Source of the DNA: Coptis chinensis
Lineage: Eukaryota > Streptophyta > Magnoliopsida > Ranunculales > Ranunculaceae
NCBI GenBank assembly: GCA_015680905.1
Contig: CM027379.1
Coordinates: 30,460,501 to 30,524,500 of the forward strand
Reading direction: 5' to 3'
Length of the DNA: 64,000 nucleotides
Positions 1 to 12,596 of the stretch are shown piece after piece (the first letter of the stretch is position 1; every line of letters starts with the position of its first letter). The translations under genes and the position numbers were made by a program. The notes under the pieces were generated by a model. The model saw only the letters and a program-made list of their open reading frames with translations, had not been told where the DNA came from and ran no database searches.

Positions 1-1938
1 GGAAATCTACAACGACCTGCCCTTTTTGAGAAGTGCGTGGGACAAACTCGATGTGGTGCTCTCCGAGTTCTTCAGCCCATACTGCCATGCGAGTGGTCTT
101 GTTCTCCTTGTGAAGGATTTTTTTCAGTGGGAGGTCGGTGAGTATTTTAATTGGATGCGCTTGAAAGTAAGGCCTGAACTTTCGTGCAGAATATAACAAT
201 GCAAGTACTGCTATTTCTATGTAAAAGTAATTATTTTCAGCTAGAGTTAGTGTCTTACTCGTAAAGTAGATCGGTTTCTCTGAGTTGTTTTCTTCTTTGA
301 AGAGAACCGAACTGATGGCAAAGTCCGATATTGTGAGATAGAGCCCCAGTGTTTCGCCATCTGTTGGTTTTGCCAGGACGGGAGGTGTAGTCAAGTAGTC
401 TTTAAGGGTAGAGAACCCTTGGTGGCATTAGTCGTTCCACGAGAACTGCTCACCTTTTTTAAGAAGTTGCAGGAACGGTCGGCATTTGTCTGACGCTCTG
501 GATATGAATCGGTTAAGTGCTGTGACCATTCCTGATAGCTTATGTATTTGCTTCTTTGTCTGTGGATCAGGCATGTCCAAGAACGCTCGGATTTGGTCTG
601 GGTTAGCCTCAATCCCCCTCTGTGAGACTTGGTACCCCAGAAACTTCCCTGAGGACGCTCTAAAAAGGCACTTTTCTGGATTCAGCTTCGTCCGAGTTCG
701 GCATAACCTAGAGGATGCTTGCTCAAGGTGAGTGAGGTGATCACCTGCTTTCTTGCTCTTGACGACCATGTCATCGATATAGACCTCCATGGTATCCCCT
801 AACATGTCCTGAAACATGTCAGTTACCAGTCGTTGATAAATCGCTCCAGCGTTCTTGAGGCCAAACGGGAGAACGTTGTAGCAGTAAATTCCTTGTTCGG
901 TTATGAATGACGTTTTCTCTTGGTCTTCTTCAGCGAGTGGGATCTGGTTGTATCCACTATATGCATCCATGAAGGATAGGAGCTCGTGGGCACAAGTCTG
1001 GTCCACGAGTCGGTCGATTCTAGGTAAAGGAAAGCTGTCCCTAGGTGTTTCTTGGTTGACATTGGTGAAGTCCACGCAAAGGCAAACTGTGCCATCTTCT
1101 TTGGAATTGCTACTATGTTAGCGATCCATTCGGGGTAATCGACCTTGTGAATGAAACCTACTTGTTTGAATTTGTCGACTTCGTCGTTGATTGCTTTTTG
1201 AAACCGCAGTGATAGTTTCCTAGGTCGCTGTCGAACTGGATAAGCATTAGGGTTAACGTTTAGTCTATGACATGCAACATTAGGATCTATACCCGGTATA
1301 TCAATATATGACCAAGCGAAAACATCTTTATTCATGGACAAAAAGTTTACAAGCTGGGCCTTGAGTGTAGGATCAAGGTTAGCCCCTACATATACGAACT
1401 TAGGATAGTCTTCCGTTCCTAAGTTCACTCGCTGCCTTTCTTCAGCTTATACCGTGGCTTGTGGTGGTGGAGCGTCCTCTGGGGGACTGCGTTCTAGAGT
1501 TGTTTTGTCGATCTGATGAATAATGGGAGTGGCCGCCTGAACTGGAGCGTCTTCTATGGTTATGACAACAGGGTGGTGTGACTTATGTGGTCATGACAAC
1601 AGAGGCTGGAATGATTTTCTGAAGCTAAATTGGTTGTATGAGACATGGTGGGGAGATCTCTGGGGTCTTGATAGGTGGATCGGAAACTGTTGGAGCTACT
1701 TTTGGAGTCCTTACTGGTGGGTCAACAACTGCTTTAGCGACCTTTGGGGTCTGTACAGACGAATAGACATTCTTGTTGGAGCCCCCAACGTTCTACTTTG
1801 GTGGTTTTGCTCTGACTTCAGCGACCAAGTCTTTGGCCATTGTGTAGCTGGTGGGATCGTTTCGTGTGCTGACAAGTGAGTCGGCGGTCTTGTTCCCTGA
1901 GAGGATTTGTTTACAATGATAGGCTTCTAGCTGGTTGC
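1..1938 (-). pseudogene. gypsy A pol: reverse transcriptase and RNase H start, with upstream linker
   Basis: Minus-strand reading gives a clear Ty3/gypsy reverse transcriptase at about 1430-430. It shows the finger motif SFMDAYSGYNQI, the palm motif LPFGLKNAGAIYQR and the catalytic block VYIDDMVVKS. RNase H begins below about 430 and leaves the window. Upstream of the RT (about 1440-1938) lies a low-complexity linker between protease and RT, in which I recognise no domain. The same order occurs in gypsy B (47,579-48,400). The region is broken and is a fossil of the element's pol gene. Confidence 0.88.
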
Positions 1939-3170
1939 TGATAGGGTTATATACTAAAAGCATTACTTTTGTATTAACTTTAATTCTTTATATTTTGAAT
2001 GAGAATCATATGGGCAAATGTTATGCATACTATATATGTTATTAGTTATATACATGTGTCTAATACTTTATGTTGTAGATGATATGGTGTGGACACACAG
2101 AAGATCATATTATCAGTACCTTATAAAGTATAACTAATCGTTTATAACCTAGATGGATTTGGACAAACCATTGGTACGGTTGTAGTATAATCTGGTATTA
2201 GTCTATCTTGACCATAGGATTACACTAGTACACTTTGTGTGTATTAAACAGGACCAAGTGAGGTTGTTTCTCTTTATACTGACTATATAAGAGAACAAAC
2301 GCCTCTGTTATTATGGATGCTTGTCCTCCTAATCCGGATATAATAACGGGCACTTACATGTATTGTACATTGCTTTAAATCATCAATGAGTAAGATTCAT
2401 TTGTGAATCAACAAACTCGATGGATTGGGTAATGACATTTTATGTAAGGTGTGCTGTTGATTATAGAAGAAATCCGTGTCCCACAAGAAGACGTGTTGAT
2501 GATGTCCCCTTGAGGAGCTCAAAAAGATTGTCATGTAAACCCTGCAGGTGGATTTATTCCGACATGACAATGAGGTTGAGTGGTACTACTCAAGGACATA
2601 AGAAGTTGATTAATGTAGTTGTCAGTAACTTGACTTAATCAACGAACATTCGATATCTTAAACACGGGGAGATCAACGAGCATATAATATGGAGCCCATA
2701 AACGCAACAATGGCCTTTAGTGGAATAAGCCATTTGTTGACGGACTTGGGCCGTGTGTTCTAGGCGAACATGGGAAGCCCAAGCCTGTCGGGAGGCCCAA
2801 CCCTAATTTGTCCTCATGGTCCCTGTTGTAGCCTATAAATAGAATAATCTCTCTCTGGCCGAAATTGACTATTCATCTGAACAGAAAAAGAGGCAAGGAA
2901 AGATAGAATCAAAATTGGATCTAGCTTTGTGAGAAAGAAGGGGATTGGTAGATCGTTGTCCACACAACGTCCAATCTATTCTAAAGGAATACAACAGAAG
3001 ATCAAGGGGTTGATTGTTGATTCGGATTCATAAAGCTTGGATTCTCAGAGTTATCAAAACCAGATCTATAAGGTATGTTCTCTATCCAAATTGTGAGAAC
3101 CCATTGATTCCGCTGCGTGTGGTTCTCGCGGTTTGTAGAAATATTGATTCTGAAAATAACGGTTCCTACA
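1939..3170 (+). repeat. solo LTR of the copia-2 family inside gypsy A
   Basis: This 1,232-bp block begins TGATAGGG and ends CCTACA. It matches, in the opposite orientation, the LTRs of copia-2 at 37,773-39,008 and 43,223-44,454. The flanks are gttgc (1934-1938) and attgc (3171-3175), a 5-bp target duplication with one change. Gypsy B keeps the unoccupied site at about 48,430, where the sequence runs straight through ggttgcttc. No internal domain is present, so this is a solo LTR left by LTR-LTR recombination. The plus-strand reading frames inside it are not genes. Confidence 0.92.
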
Positions 3171-4840
3171 ATTGCTTCGAAGCTCCATCATGCCCCTAGG
3201 GCCTGGAAAGCGGAGAACTTGATGCAGTGTTGACGGTATGGCTTGCATTTGATGAATCCATCATCGTCCTAGGATGGTGTTGTAGGATGACTTGATATCC
3301 AGGATGCTGAAATGCGTATTGAAGCTGACTTTGTCCTCTCTAGATTCCACAGAGACTGGGAGTATGATGTCACCAATTGGGTCGGCTCTGGAGCCGTTGA
3401 ATCCGTAGAGAGGAGTGATTGGGTCTATGAAGACCGACTTGGGCAAGTACATTTCTTGAATGGTATGGTAGAACAAAATGTCGTATGAACTACCAGGATC
3501 TATCAGAATACGCTTGACAGTCTAGTCGCTGATTTTGACATGGACTACTAGAGCGTCATTGTGAGATGTTACTGAATCCCCTAGTGCGTCATTGTTGAGG
3601 TCGGCTTCTGTAAAAGTGATATTACCTGAACTGCGACCAGAACTGCGTGGAGCAGGTGATGCCTGAGAAGAGAAATGGTAACTTCTTGAAGGGCGCCAAC
3701 ACGCCTTTTTTTCTCTCTGGACGATGTTACTGAATTGTCTGGAAACATGATCATATGAATGGTTCTGTCATTGTCGCGATCTGATGAGTGCTGACGTCGA
3801 TCATGGTGTGAATGGTCTCTAGGACGTCCTCTGCTGCGAGAGCGAGTTTGAGCGTTGTGGCGATCATGGCGGGGTGGAGTTCTACTACGCACCCTGCAAG
3901 CCATAAGTTTATTGCGCAAGTTGCCATCGGCGATGTTGGTGTACTATTTGATATGCCTTGCTTCGATGAGGTCTTGAAGGTAATGCTTTAGGCCCCAGCA
4001 TACATCGGTCTCATGACATTTTGCTCGGTGGAAATCGCAATAAGGCTTGTCAGGTCGATCTGCTGGTTGCTGCACATCAGGTCGGTAGTATGCAGCTCGC
4101 TTGATCTTTTCCAGTATGTAACTGGGAGATCGTGTGAGGACAACGAACTCACGGTTGTTGTTTGTTCTGTTCCCCGCCTTCTATTCCTGCGGTCTGGACC
4201 ACTTTTTGGTTGGTGAAGCGTCGTCAGAGATCGCTGCTACTTCCTGGTCTTCTGTTAGGCCGTGACGTCTCAGGCTTTCTTGTAGCTTAATGTACTTGTC
4301 TACTCGAGCGTATAGTTCGGACAGCATTTCTAGACACTCTTTCATCAGCAACCTGGAGAGATACGTGTTGCGCACTCGATAGGCGTTGGAGAATGCCAGT
4401 GTGGCAAAGGACTCTTTGAGACCGCTCTCCATGCACAACAGTTCAGCTTTGAGCCGACCTAGGAACTGGCGAATGGTTTCATCTTCACCAAATGATAACT
4501 GGAAGAATGAATCAAGATTAGCTTTCTTACGTTTATTATGGACGTACTGACTAGCAAACAAATCGGTGAGTTGCTCGAAGGTATTTATCGAGTCTAGCTC
4601 GAGTGAAAAGAACCAATCGAGTGCGCCATTTTGAGACTGGCGGGAAACAAATGACAATGAAGATGATCTAACTCCGGTGCACTATAGAGTGCCAGGCTTT
4701 GAATGTAGCGAGCTACGTGCTGACCAGGACACGCGTTGCCATCATACATCAGAAAACGTGGTTGGATGAAATATGGAGGAGAAGCTCTACTAAGTACCTC
4801 AGCAATAAATGGGGACGTGCGGTATGTCTTCAGCATTTTT
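3171..4840 (-). pseudogene. gypsy A gag and protease region
   Basis: Minus-strand reading from 4836 shows a Retrotrans_gag-like capsid region. It includes DWFFSLELDSINTFEQLTDL and the block around QLSFGEDETIRQFLGRLKAE. An arginine/histidine-rich stretch follows (3919-3581), then an aspartic protease region (3476-3261) with LYGFNGSRADPIGDIILPVS. Gypsy B has the same order and similar residues at 49,998-48,409. The region is broken in a few places. Its left part was separated from the rest of pol by the solo LTR insertion. Confidence 0.85.
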
Positions 4841-5153
4841 TAGACGATCTAGGTGGCGTCTTTCTTAACTGCACTTTGGTTGATCCCAGCCGGTTCGTTA
4901 ATCCTTTGATTAACCGTTGATGTCGCCCCTCGCTAAGGTAGGATGTGGATTCTGCGTGTCTACTTGCTTGCGAAGTAGGACGTTCTCCTGCCTAAGCAGG
5001 GTGATTTGCTCATTCATCGTTCCTAGCTGACCTGCCAAACTCTGGATTTGAGTTTCGAGGCTTGCCATGCTTCGTGGGCTTGAGTACAGTTCTTTTTGGT
5101 TTAAAGATTTGTGAAGTGGTTTCTCAAGAAATCGAGACCACAGACGACGCCAA

Positions 5154-5647
5154 TGTAAAGGAGTGTTTTAATTCACATTTACATACAAGGTAAGAAAGAG
5201 GATGGGTTCGAAGGTGGGAAAGACCGAGTTTATTGATGAGCGAACTACCTACGTATCTTACTCTCGATTTTGGGGGGAGAGAAGAATCACGTCTGGCGTA
5301 GTTCATATGGGAAGTATTTATAGGTGATGAAAGAGAATCTTAATCCAACACGTGTAAAAATCAACAGAAATGTAAGGTAGAGATTGCGAAGGCGTGTGAG
5401 AACTGTGCTAGTAGGTCTACTGTAATGATAGGGATTAGTAGCAGGGGCTAGTAGCTTGGCGGCAGTGGTCAGTAGCTGGCGGCAGTGATTTGTGTACGTG
5501 CAACTTTAGTCATGATTGCTTCTAGAAGGTGGTCTGAGTCATGATATAGAACGATTTGTGTAGTGATACGAACTATTCTAAAGCGATCTCTTAGCTCGTG
5601 GATGCGACCTGGTGACGTAGGTCGGAGAAGTAAGTCGGAGGTCGGTG
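5154..5647 (-). repeat. gypsy A 5' LTR and adjoining primer site
   Basis: The LTR begins (plus strand) with tgtaaagg at 5154, right after the primer-binding segment at about 5138-5153 and the gag leader (4841-5137). A TATTTATAGG block at about 5315 is a likely TATA/start region, read on the minus strand. The far edge meets the copia-1 LTR at about 5647. The minus-strand reading frame here is LTR sequence and does not encode a protein. Confidence 0.75.
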
Positions 5648-6056
5648 TTCGGCAATTTGCCTACGTCCACACTGCGAGTTCCAAGCTTTACTAGATGTCC
5701 GAAGTAACAGATTACAAGCCTCTTAATTCACTTACAAAGAATGAACACTCAACTCACACAGAATTACTCTCTTATAATCTCTCTCTTTCATGGTTTTGGT
5801 TAAGTTAGGTTTCTACAGAAAAAACCTATATTTATACTGTTTTAGAAAAAACTTCTGAAACAGTATTTTCATGCTAAAATATGATGGAGCGCAGGGCGCA
5901 CCCTCGACCAGGCAAAGTCGAGCGCGGGTCGCAGAAAAAGTACTGGAGTTTGCCAAAGGCATGTGCGTGGGTTGCGCCTTGTCCAGGCATAAATAGAGCG
6001 CGGGTCGCGCCCTTCACGCCAGAGAGAAAAATACGTCTTTTTCTCTACATTCTTCA
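5648..6056 (-). repeat. copia-1 left (3') LTR
   Basis: The block from about 5648 (ttcggcaatttgcctacg) to 6056 matches 10,495-10,872. It includes the TATATTTATACTG box and the GC-rich stretch gagcgcgggtcgcg. It is shorter than the right LTR and borders gypsy A's LTR directly. Confidence 0.85.
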
Positions 6057-6167
6057 CCTCGGTGAGGTTTTAACGCATAAAACCGAGCCGAATACATCCA
6101 GCAAGAACACATCCATCCAGAACTCGCAGTCAACCGCCCTGAAGGGCCATGCCCACAAAGGACTCAT

Positions 6168-9100
6168 TCAAGCAAGTAGGATTTGGAGCAAGTCCAAACA
6201 ATGTTGGAGCTTAACTCTGGTGACAACCTTTGTCAACATATCATCAGGATTGTCATGGGTGTCCAATTTCTCAAGTGCTACATCACCATCCTCAACAACA
6301 TCCCGTATAAAGTGATAACAGACATCAATATGCTTGGTCCGAGCATGATGAACTTGGTTCTTCGCTAAATGAATAGCACTTTGACTATCACAATACAAAT
6401 CAACACTGTTCTGCTCAATACCCATATCATCCAGAAGACCTCGAAGCCATATTGCCTCTTTAACTGCCTCTGCCACTGCCGTATACTCTACCTCAGTGGT
6501 AAATAGAGCAACTGTAGCATGTAGCATAGACCTCCAACTAACCGGTGCACCATGCATCATAAACACATAACCAGTAGTCAATCATCGTCTATCTAGATTA
6601 CTTGCATAATCTGAATCCACATATCCATTGACATAACAAGTGCCTCCACCATAAACTAATCCTACATCCAAGGTACCCTTCAAGTACCTTAGTACCCATT
6701 TCACTGCCTCCCGATGCTGCTTCCCAGAATTTACCATATACCTACTTACAACACTAACTGCCTGTGAAATGCCTGGGCGTGTGCACACCATAGCATACAT
6801 CAAACTTCCCACGACATTTGCATAAGGAATATTAGCCATATGCTTTTGTTCCTCCACCGAACTAGGAGAGAACTTAGCTGAAAGCCTAAAATGCCCAGCT
6901 AAAGGTGTAGAAACCGACTTTGCATTCGCCATACCAAATCGTGAAATTACTTTCTGAAGGTATTTCTTCTGAGATACAACTATCCGTCGTTTCTTCCTAT
7001 CTCTGTCAATCTCCATGCCCAATATCTTCTTGGCTCCACCTAAGCCTTTCATCTCAAACTCAGAGCTAAGTTGAGATTTCAACTTGTCTATCTCCACCAT
7101 GCTTTTGGAAGCAATAAGCATGTCATCCACATAAAGCAGGAGATAAATGAAGTCATTACCATGAAGCCTACGAAAGTAAACACAACAGTCATACTTACTT
7201 CGGGTGTACTCATGTTGCATCATGAATGTGTCAAAGTGCTTGTACCATTGCTTGGGCGATTGTTTTAATCCATACAGTGACCAATTCAATTTGCGTTCAT
7301 GATATTCTTTCTCAGCAATAACAAACCCTTCCAGTTGTCTCATATAGATCTCTTCCTCTTAATCTCAATGCAAGAAAGCATTTTTCACATCAAGTTGCTC
7401 TAACTCCAAGTCAAAGTGAGCAACTAAACTCAATAACACACGAATGGAAGTATGTTTTACCACCGGGGAAAATACCTCATTGTAGTCGACTCCTTCTTTC
7501 TGTGAGAAACCCTTTGCTACCACTCTTGCTTTGTACCCAGTACTGTCGGACTCAGGAATGACCTCTTTCTTTCTAAACACCCATTTACTGCCAATAGTCC
7601 TTTTGCCCTTTGGCAATAAAACTAAGTCCCATGTATGATTTTTATCAAGAGACTCCATCTCTTCTTGCATAGCAACCAACCAATCTCTGTAATGAGCATC
7701 TCTAATAGCTTCCTTGAAACTATCTGGCTCATCATCTTCGATATTCAGTGCATATGCCACTAAATCCACCTGACCATAGTGTTTCACCGGCTTCTCGTGC
7801 CCATACTTGTGCACTTCTTTAACTTGTCTCTTTGGCCTAGGGTCAGCTATTACAAGTTGCGGATGCTCTTGCTCTTCTTCCTATTGCTGTATGGTTCCAT
7901 GATTTGGTACCTCATCATGAACCAACCAGTCATCTGCTGCATCAAACAACTCAAGCTCAGTGGCTTGAACTTTTATAGACTCACCATTCTGCCCAGCTCT
8001 TTTCGGCTTATTGAAAGATAATACGGAAGTCTCATCAAAGGTAACGTCTCTGCTGACTAGGAACTTGTGGTCTTCTAGACACTACAATTTGTATCCCTTT
8101 ACTCCATTTGCGAAGCCTAAGAATATGGCTTTCTTAGCTCTAGGATCCAGCTTGCTCTCCCTCACATGGTAGTAAGCAGTCGATATAAATACTCGCAAAA
8201 TACTATAATCAGCTAGATTACCTGACCACACCTCATAAGGTGTCTTGCAATCTATAGTTGGAATTGGTGACCTATTATACAGGTAACACGCTATGGACAC
8301 TGCATCTACCCAAAACTCTTTGCCTAGACTGGCATTAGACAACAAACATCTCGCTCTTCCAAGCAAGGTTCTATTCATCCTCTCTGCCATCCCATTTTTT
8401 CGAGGCCCACTCGATCGATTAATGTGTCTGGCAATTCCATGTTGCGCACAAAACTCTTGGAAAGGCCTATAGGTATACTCAGTACCATTATCAGACTGTA
8501 GTGTCTTTACCTTCCTATCTATGCGATTCTCAACCCTCGCCTTCTACTTCTTAAATGTCTCAAACACTTCATCTTTCGTTTTCATCATATACACCTACAC
8601 ATAGTGGGCATGATCATCAATGAATGAGACATAATAGTAGTTACCTCCCTTTGAAGCCACTCTGGAGGGTCCCCAAACATCCATATGCACATAGTCAAGG
8701 ATGCCTGTTGTTGTGTGCTTGCTTGACTTGAACTTGACTCTCCATTACTTCCCATAGATGCAATGCTCACAGAACCCCATACTTGGCTTCTTCAAGTCCT
8801 TTAAGAACCCTCGCTTGCACAACTCAGACAAACCCTTTTCACTCATATGCCTTAGTCGCATATGCCACATCTTAGTGCAGTTAGAATCATCACTACATAC
8901 AACCACTGCTACATCGCCTATCACCGTACTACCCATCAAAGTATACAAGGTTCCATGTCTTTGACCCTTCATAATAGTTAAAGAGCCACTGACAATCTTT
9001 AGGACTCCACCTTCGCCCACAAACTTGTGGCCTTTGGAATCCAAGGTACCAAGAGAAATAAGGTTTTTCTTTAGCTCAGGAATATGCCTCACATCAATTA

Positions 9101-10130
9101 AAGTCCTCACTATACTATCATGCATCTTGACCCGTATAGTTTCAATTCTTACCGTCTTATAAGCAACGTCATTACCCATCAAAACGGAATCACCATTAAT
9201 GCTCTCATAAGAAGTAAACCACTTTCTATTCGGGCATATATGGTAGGAACATCTGGAATCAAGAATCCACCTTTCGGCCATATAGTCTTGTGTGGACACA
9301 TAGAGACTCAACTCGTCTCCTTCAGAGCCTGAAGCATAACTTGCCTCAATTTTTGCCTTACCTTTCTTCTTACCATCTCTTTTGTTCTCTTTCTTCGAGT
9401 GAGGAGAATTACTTGCGTAATGTCCCTTTTCATCGCAATTGTAGCACTTCACATGTGTCAAAGGCTTCTTTGACTTGGACCTAGACTTCTCATTGCTTGT
9501 AGAAGCCTTTTCATACGACCTTCCTCTTGCCACTAGCCCCTGACATGCATCAATGCTATTCTCTACACGTGTCTTCATCATCAACTCATAAGAAAAAAAT
9601 GCACTCTGAACTTTATCAAGATCAACGTCTTCTCTGTTTATAAATGTAGTCATTAGATGCTCATAGCTTTCTGGCAAGAAGAATATTAAACATGCTGCTT
9701 GATCCTTGTCATCCATCTTCATGCCAACATTCACATAATCCGCTAGACGTCGACGAAACTCACTAATATGCTCTTGCATCGTTGAACCATCGACCATCAT
9801 GTACCGATAAAGACGCTTCTTAAGGTACATTTTGTTCGTCATGCTCTTGGTCATATACATAGACTCTAGCTTGAGCCAAATACCGGCAGTGGTATTTTCT
9901 CCCATCACACTATACATGACCTCATTAGCAAGACACAATCGGATTGATGAACAAGCCTGAAGATTGAACTCTTCCCAATCATCATTACTCATACTCGCAG
10001 CCTTTGAGTTAATCCCTTTTAAAGCCTTATGCAAACCTTGTTGGATGAGGATGTCCCTAACTTGGATCATCAAAATCCCTAAATTATTATTCCCATTAAA
10101 ATTTTCTACTTCAAACTTAGCATTTGACAT
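6168..10130 (-). pseudogene. copia-1 gag-pol coding region
   Basis: Reading the minus strand from 10,130, a gag region comes first, including a CCHC zinc knuckle (CYNCDEKGHYASNSPH). The protease and GAG-pre-integrase region follows (MWHMRLRHMSEKGLSELCKR). Next come the integrase (MAERMNRTLLGRARCLLSNA, 8390-8082) and reverse transcriptase in two blocks (7814-7365 and 7343-6582), with YGLKQSPKQWYKHFDTFM and LLLYVDDMLIASKS. RNase H closes the region (6581-6168; TEVEYTAVAEAVKEAIWLRG and YCDSQSAIHLAKNQVHHART). All expected copia domains can be recognised, but the frame is interrupted, so this is a fossil. Confidence 0.93.
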
Positions 10131-10287
10131 CTTGGGAGCTATCTTTCAAGTTACACACAATAACCTAAAAAATAATTTCACTTCGAAATTTTATCGAACA
10201 CCTTTTCTACACAAATTTCGAGCACTATGGTTCTTCACCAAAAATTTAAAATCCTAAGTCGTAAACCTACGCTCTGATACAAATTAT

Positions 10288-10872
10288 TGTGAATAGGACA
10301 ATGCGGAAACAACGTTATTCATAACAAATAGATCAATCTTACACAAAGATCGATCCTTCTCACTAGACAATACTTCAACACCCTCCAAAGTAATCCCACC
10401 ACTTCTCAATATTAAATAAACAAGTATCTAAAGTAAAACAATTAATATAAAAGAAAAACAAACCACAAGACGATATATATTGTGGTTCGGCAATTTGCCT
10501 ACGTCCATACTGCGAGTTCCAAGCTTTCCTTGATGTTTAGAGTAACAGATTACAAGTCTCTCAATTCGTTCACAAAGAATGAACACTCAACTCATACAGA
10601 ATTGCTCTCTTATAATCTATCTATTTCTTGGTTTTGATTAAGTTAGATTTCTACAGAAAAAATCTATATTTATACTGTTTTAGAAAAAACTTTCGAAACA
10701 GTCTTTTCATGTTGAAATACGGTGGAGCGCGAGGCGCGCCTTCGACTAGGCAAAGTCGAGCGCGGGTCACGCCTTGGTCGTGGAAAAAGTACTGGAGTTT
10801 GCCAAAGGCATGAGCGCGGGTCGCACCCTTCACACCAGATAGAAAAATACGTATTTTTCTCTACACACTCCA
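10288..10872 (-). repeat. copia-1 right (5') LTR
   Basis: The LTR starts TGTGAATAGG at 10,288, next to the primer site, and ends near ctacacactcca at 10,872 (585 bp). It contains the same TATATTTATACTG and GC-rich box (10,724-10,830) as the left copy. Confidence 0.85.
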
Positions 10873-11020
10873 TAGGAAGTTTGAGAACGTACAATCTATA
10901 ATCATGTGGGCAGCAATAGGTAAAGTGTACGTACTGGCGTTGCTTCGAGCCTACGATCAGTTCATTACACCTACATGATACATTAGTATTAAACTATATA
11001 TATATATATATATATATATG
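10873..11020. other. short unassigned spacer ending in (TA)n
   Basis: About 120 bp of sequence that I cannot place in any element is followed by a (TA) run at about 10,995-11,019. It may be the oldest, pre-insertion DNA in the window. No gene is visible. Confidence 0.5.
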
Positions 11021-11190
11021 GCCGGCTAGTTAGACAGCAGAATTTCGGACAACATCCAAACAGCAGAATATCGGCCGTTGGATCACCAAAAGAAATCCCA
11101 CAGATCTAAACACCGAAAAATCAAACTACGAAGGGTTTTCTCTAACTCTCTTTCTCTCTCCTATTCCTCTCTCCAATCTCTCTTGGGTTC
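11021..11190 (+). repeat. Pack-MULE left terminal inverted repeat
   Basis: It starts gccggctagttagacagcag and ends near tcttgggttc. The reverse complement of 14,381-14,552 aligns along its full length, including the shared ggccgttggatcaccaaaag and ctacgaagggttttctct blocks. Divergence is around 10 % by eye. Confidence 0.85.
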
Positions 11191-12130
11191 CTCTTCTCTC
11201 TATTTCTCATCTAATCAAATTTCCGCACATTAGAATGTGGTTATAAATCGAGATTCGACCCAAGTGACTTTGGAGTTTTTTTTTCTCCAGATTTGTTTCT
11301 CATGGTTAATGATTTGGGACCTCAGCAGGTAGGTCACTCTGCCTATGTCATGATGGTCGTTCAAGATTTGAGACCTGTAGTTGTTTCATTTTAAGAAATT
11401 GATATTGTGATTATTAAGAAGTTTCCTGCTGTCTATTTTGATGTAGTTATTTGATGTAGACATAATAGAACTTATATATACAAAACTATCGAAACCTCCC
11501 GTGTAAGGATAAGTTTGATGCCAACAGATTTAAACATCATGGGTCCACTGTAGTTTCATTATGAAATATTGTACATTCGGTAAATGTAGCCACTGCCACT
11601 AGTTCAGTTGGTAAACTCTTGGATTTGCTACTGCTATTGTTTTCATTATGCTAGCATGTCTTTAGAAAAGGGTTGAGGAATCGATCGATAAGAAATACGA
11701 ATCTCTTTTATCGTTAAAAATTAGAATATATTGTTTTTCTTTGGTTTTCGATATCTTGGTAAATAGGGATTTTGCCGAACATGCACTGAGTAATTGAACA
11801 CATCAGTAGTGATGTTAGTGCTGTTGGTAAATAAGTGAATATCTAAGTAAGTATGAAAACTAGAAAGGAAGAGGAAAAGGCTTGAATGAGTGAATATCTG
11901 AATAAGTGATTGATTCTTGACTGGGAATACGAAATTGAGGGGGTAGGATAGGCCTTCATTCTGTGAAGTTTCTCTTTCATTTACATTAGGGCAGTATTAC
12001 ATTTCCCAGTTCCCACACACACACACACAACTGGCGACAGACTACTTAGAACACCGAGGAGTTAATGTGTTGGTCAAACTTTTGCACTCTACCATTTTCG
12101 TTATTTGGATATTTTTGGTACTGTGTGTTA

Positions 12131-12222
12131 TGGAGTTTAGCTCAAACGGTAGAGCGCTTGAGAATGCTAGTGGATCTCCACTACATCTTAAGAGATGGTG
12201 GTTCGAGTCCACCCAATATCCA
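12131..12222 (+). other. tRNA-like segment with Pol III A and B boxes
   Basis: An A-box-like TAGCTCAAACGG (12,138-12,149, continuing TAGAGC) and a perfect B box GGTTCGAGTCC (12,200-12,210) are present. The B box sits in a T-arm with a 5-bp stem, GGTGG/CCACC. The acceptor and anticodon stems do not pair convincingly, so this is not a functional tRNA gene as read. It could be a tRNA pseudogene or the head of a tRNA-derived SINE, and I cannot decide between them. Confidence 0.5.
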
Positions 12223-12596
12223 TTAGTGCTAGTGGGTTGTTGCGGATGCAATGTGATGATTGTGTTGTTAACGTTAGGATCATATGATAAGTGTTAAGTT
12301 TTGCATCATATTGCATATTTGATTGTGGGATGGTAGTTTATGTCCTTATTTTACTTGAAGAAAATTTATTTTTCTTTCACGTTTAATGAGTAGTTAATTT
12401 GCTTTCAGAGTAAGTCGTATACCTGTATTATTAAGTTCTGCTGATAGTACAATTTATGGGGCTCTAAGTTTGGTTGGTGTGTTAAGTTTCTAGGAAATCT
12501 TGGTTAGTTAGCTTTCACTTGAAATTTTATAGATGGGTTTTCAAATAATGAATTGAAACAAATTTTATATGAGGCAGCATAGCTCTGCCCGTTGCA

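Larger units (their letters stand above)
1..5647 (-). mobile_element. Ty3/gypsy element A, Tat-like, 5' part (continues left)
   Basis: This is a minus-strand LTR retrotransposon fossil. Reading leftward it shows a 5' LTR (5647-5154), a primer-binding site, gag, protease, reverse transcriptase and the start of RNase H, and it then leaves the window. The primer site beside the LTR reads TTGGCGTCGTCTGTGG on the minus strand, a form I associate with Tat/Ogre-type gypsy elements. Its gag and pol resemble gypsy B at 24-51 kb, and the leader is similarly arranged. It carries a solo copia LTR at 1939-3170 and meets copia-1 at about 5647. It is broken, with roughly five or more interruptions in the visible part. 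The 3' LTR is outside the window, so I cannot date it. Confidence 0.9.
5648..10872 (-). mobile_element. Ty1/copia element copia-1, Tnt1/Tork-like
   Basis: A minus-strand copia element has LTRs at both ends and the gag-protease-integrase-RT-RNase H order. The primer-binding site lies just inside the right LTR at about 10,271-10,287 (TTTGTATCAGAGCG on the minus strand), a variant of the initiator-Met tRNA type. The gag text, such as DILIQQGLHKAL and KRLYRYMMVDG, is close to my memory of the tobacco Tnt1 polyprotein, hence the lineage call. It is broken, with roughly six to eight interruptions. The two LTRs differ by roughly 8-10 % by eye where they overlap, so the insertion is probably several million years old at usual plant rates. 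Confidence 0.92.

Noticed and set aside
1556-1879. Tryptophan-rich plus-strand frame of 107 codons
   Set aside because: It is antisense to the gypsy A protease-RT linker, with no start context or known motif.
4013-4216. Plus-strand frames across gypsy A gag
   Set aside because: They are antisense shadows of the minus-strand gag and have no family resemblance.
11593-11640. Second A-box-like tagttcagttggtaaac
   Set aside because: No B box with a pairing T-arm follows at a suitable distance.
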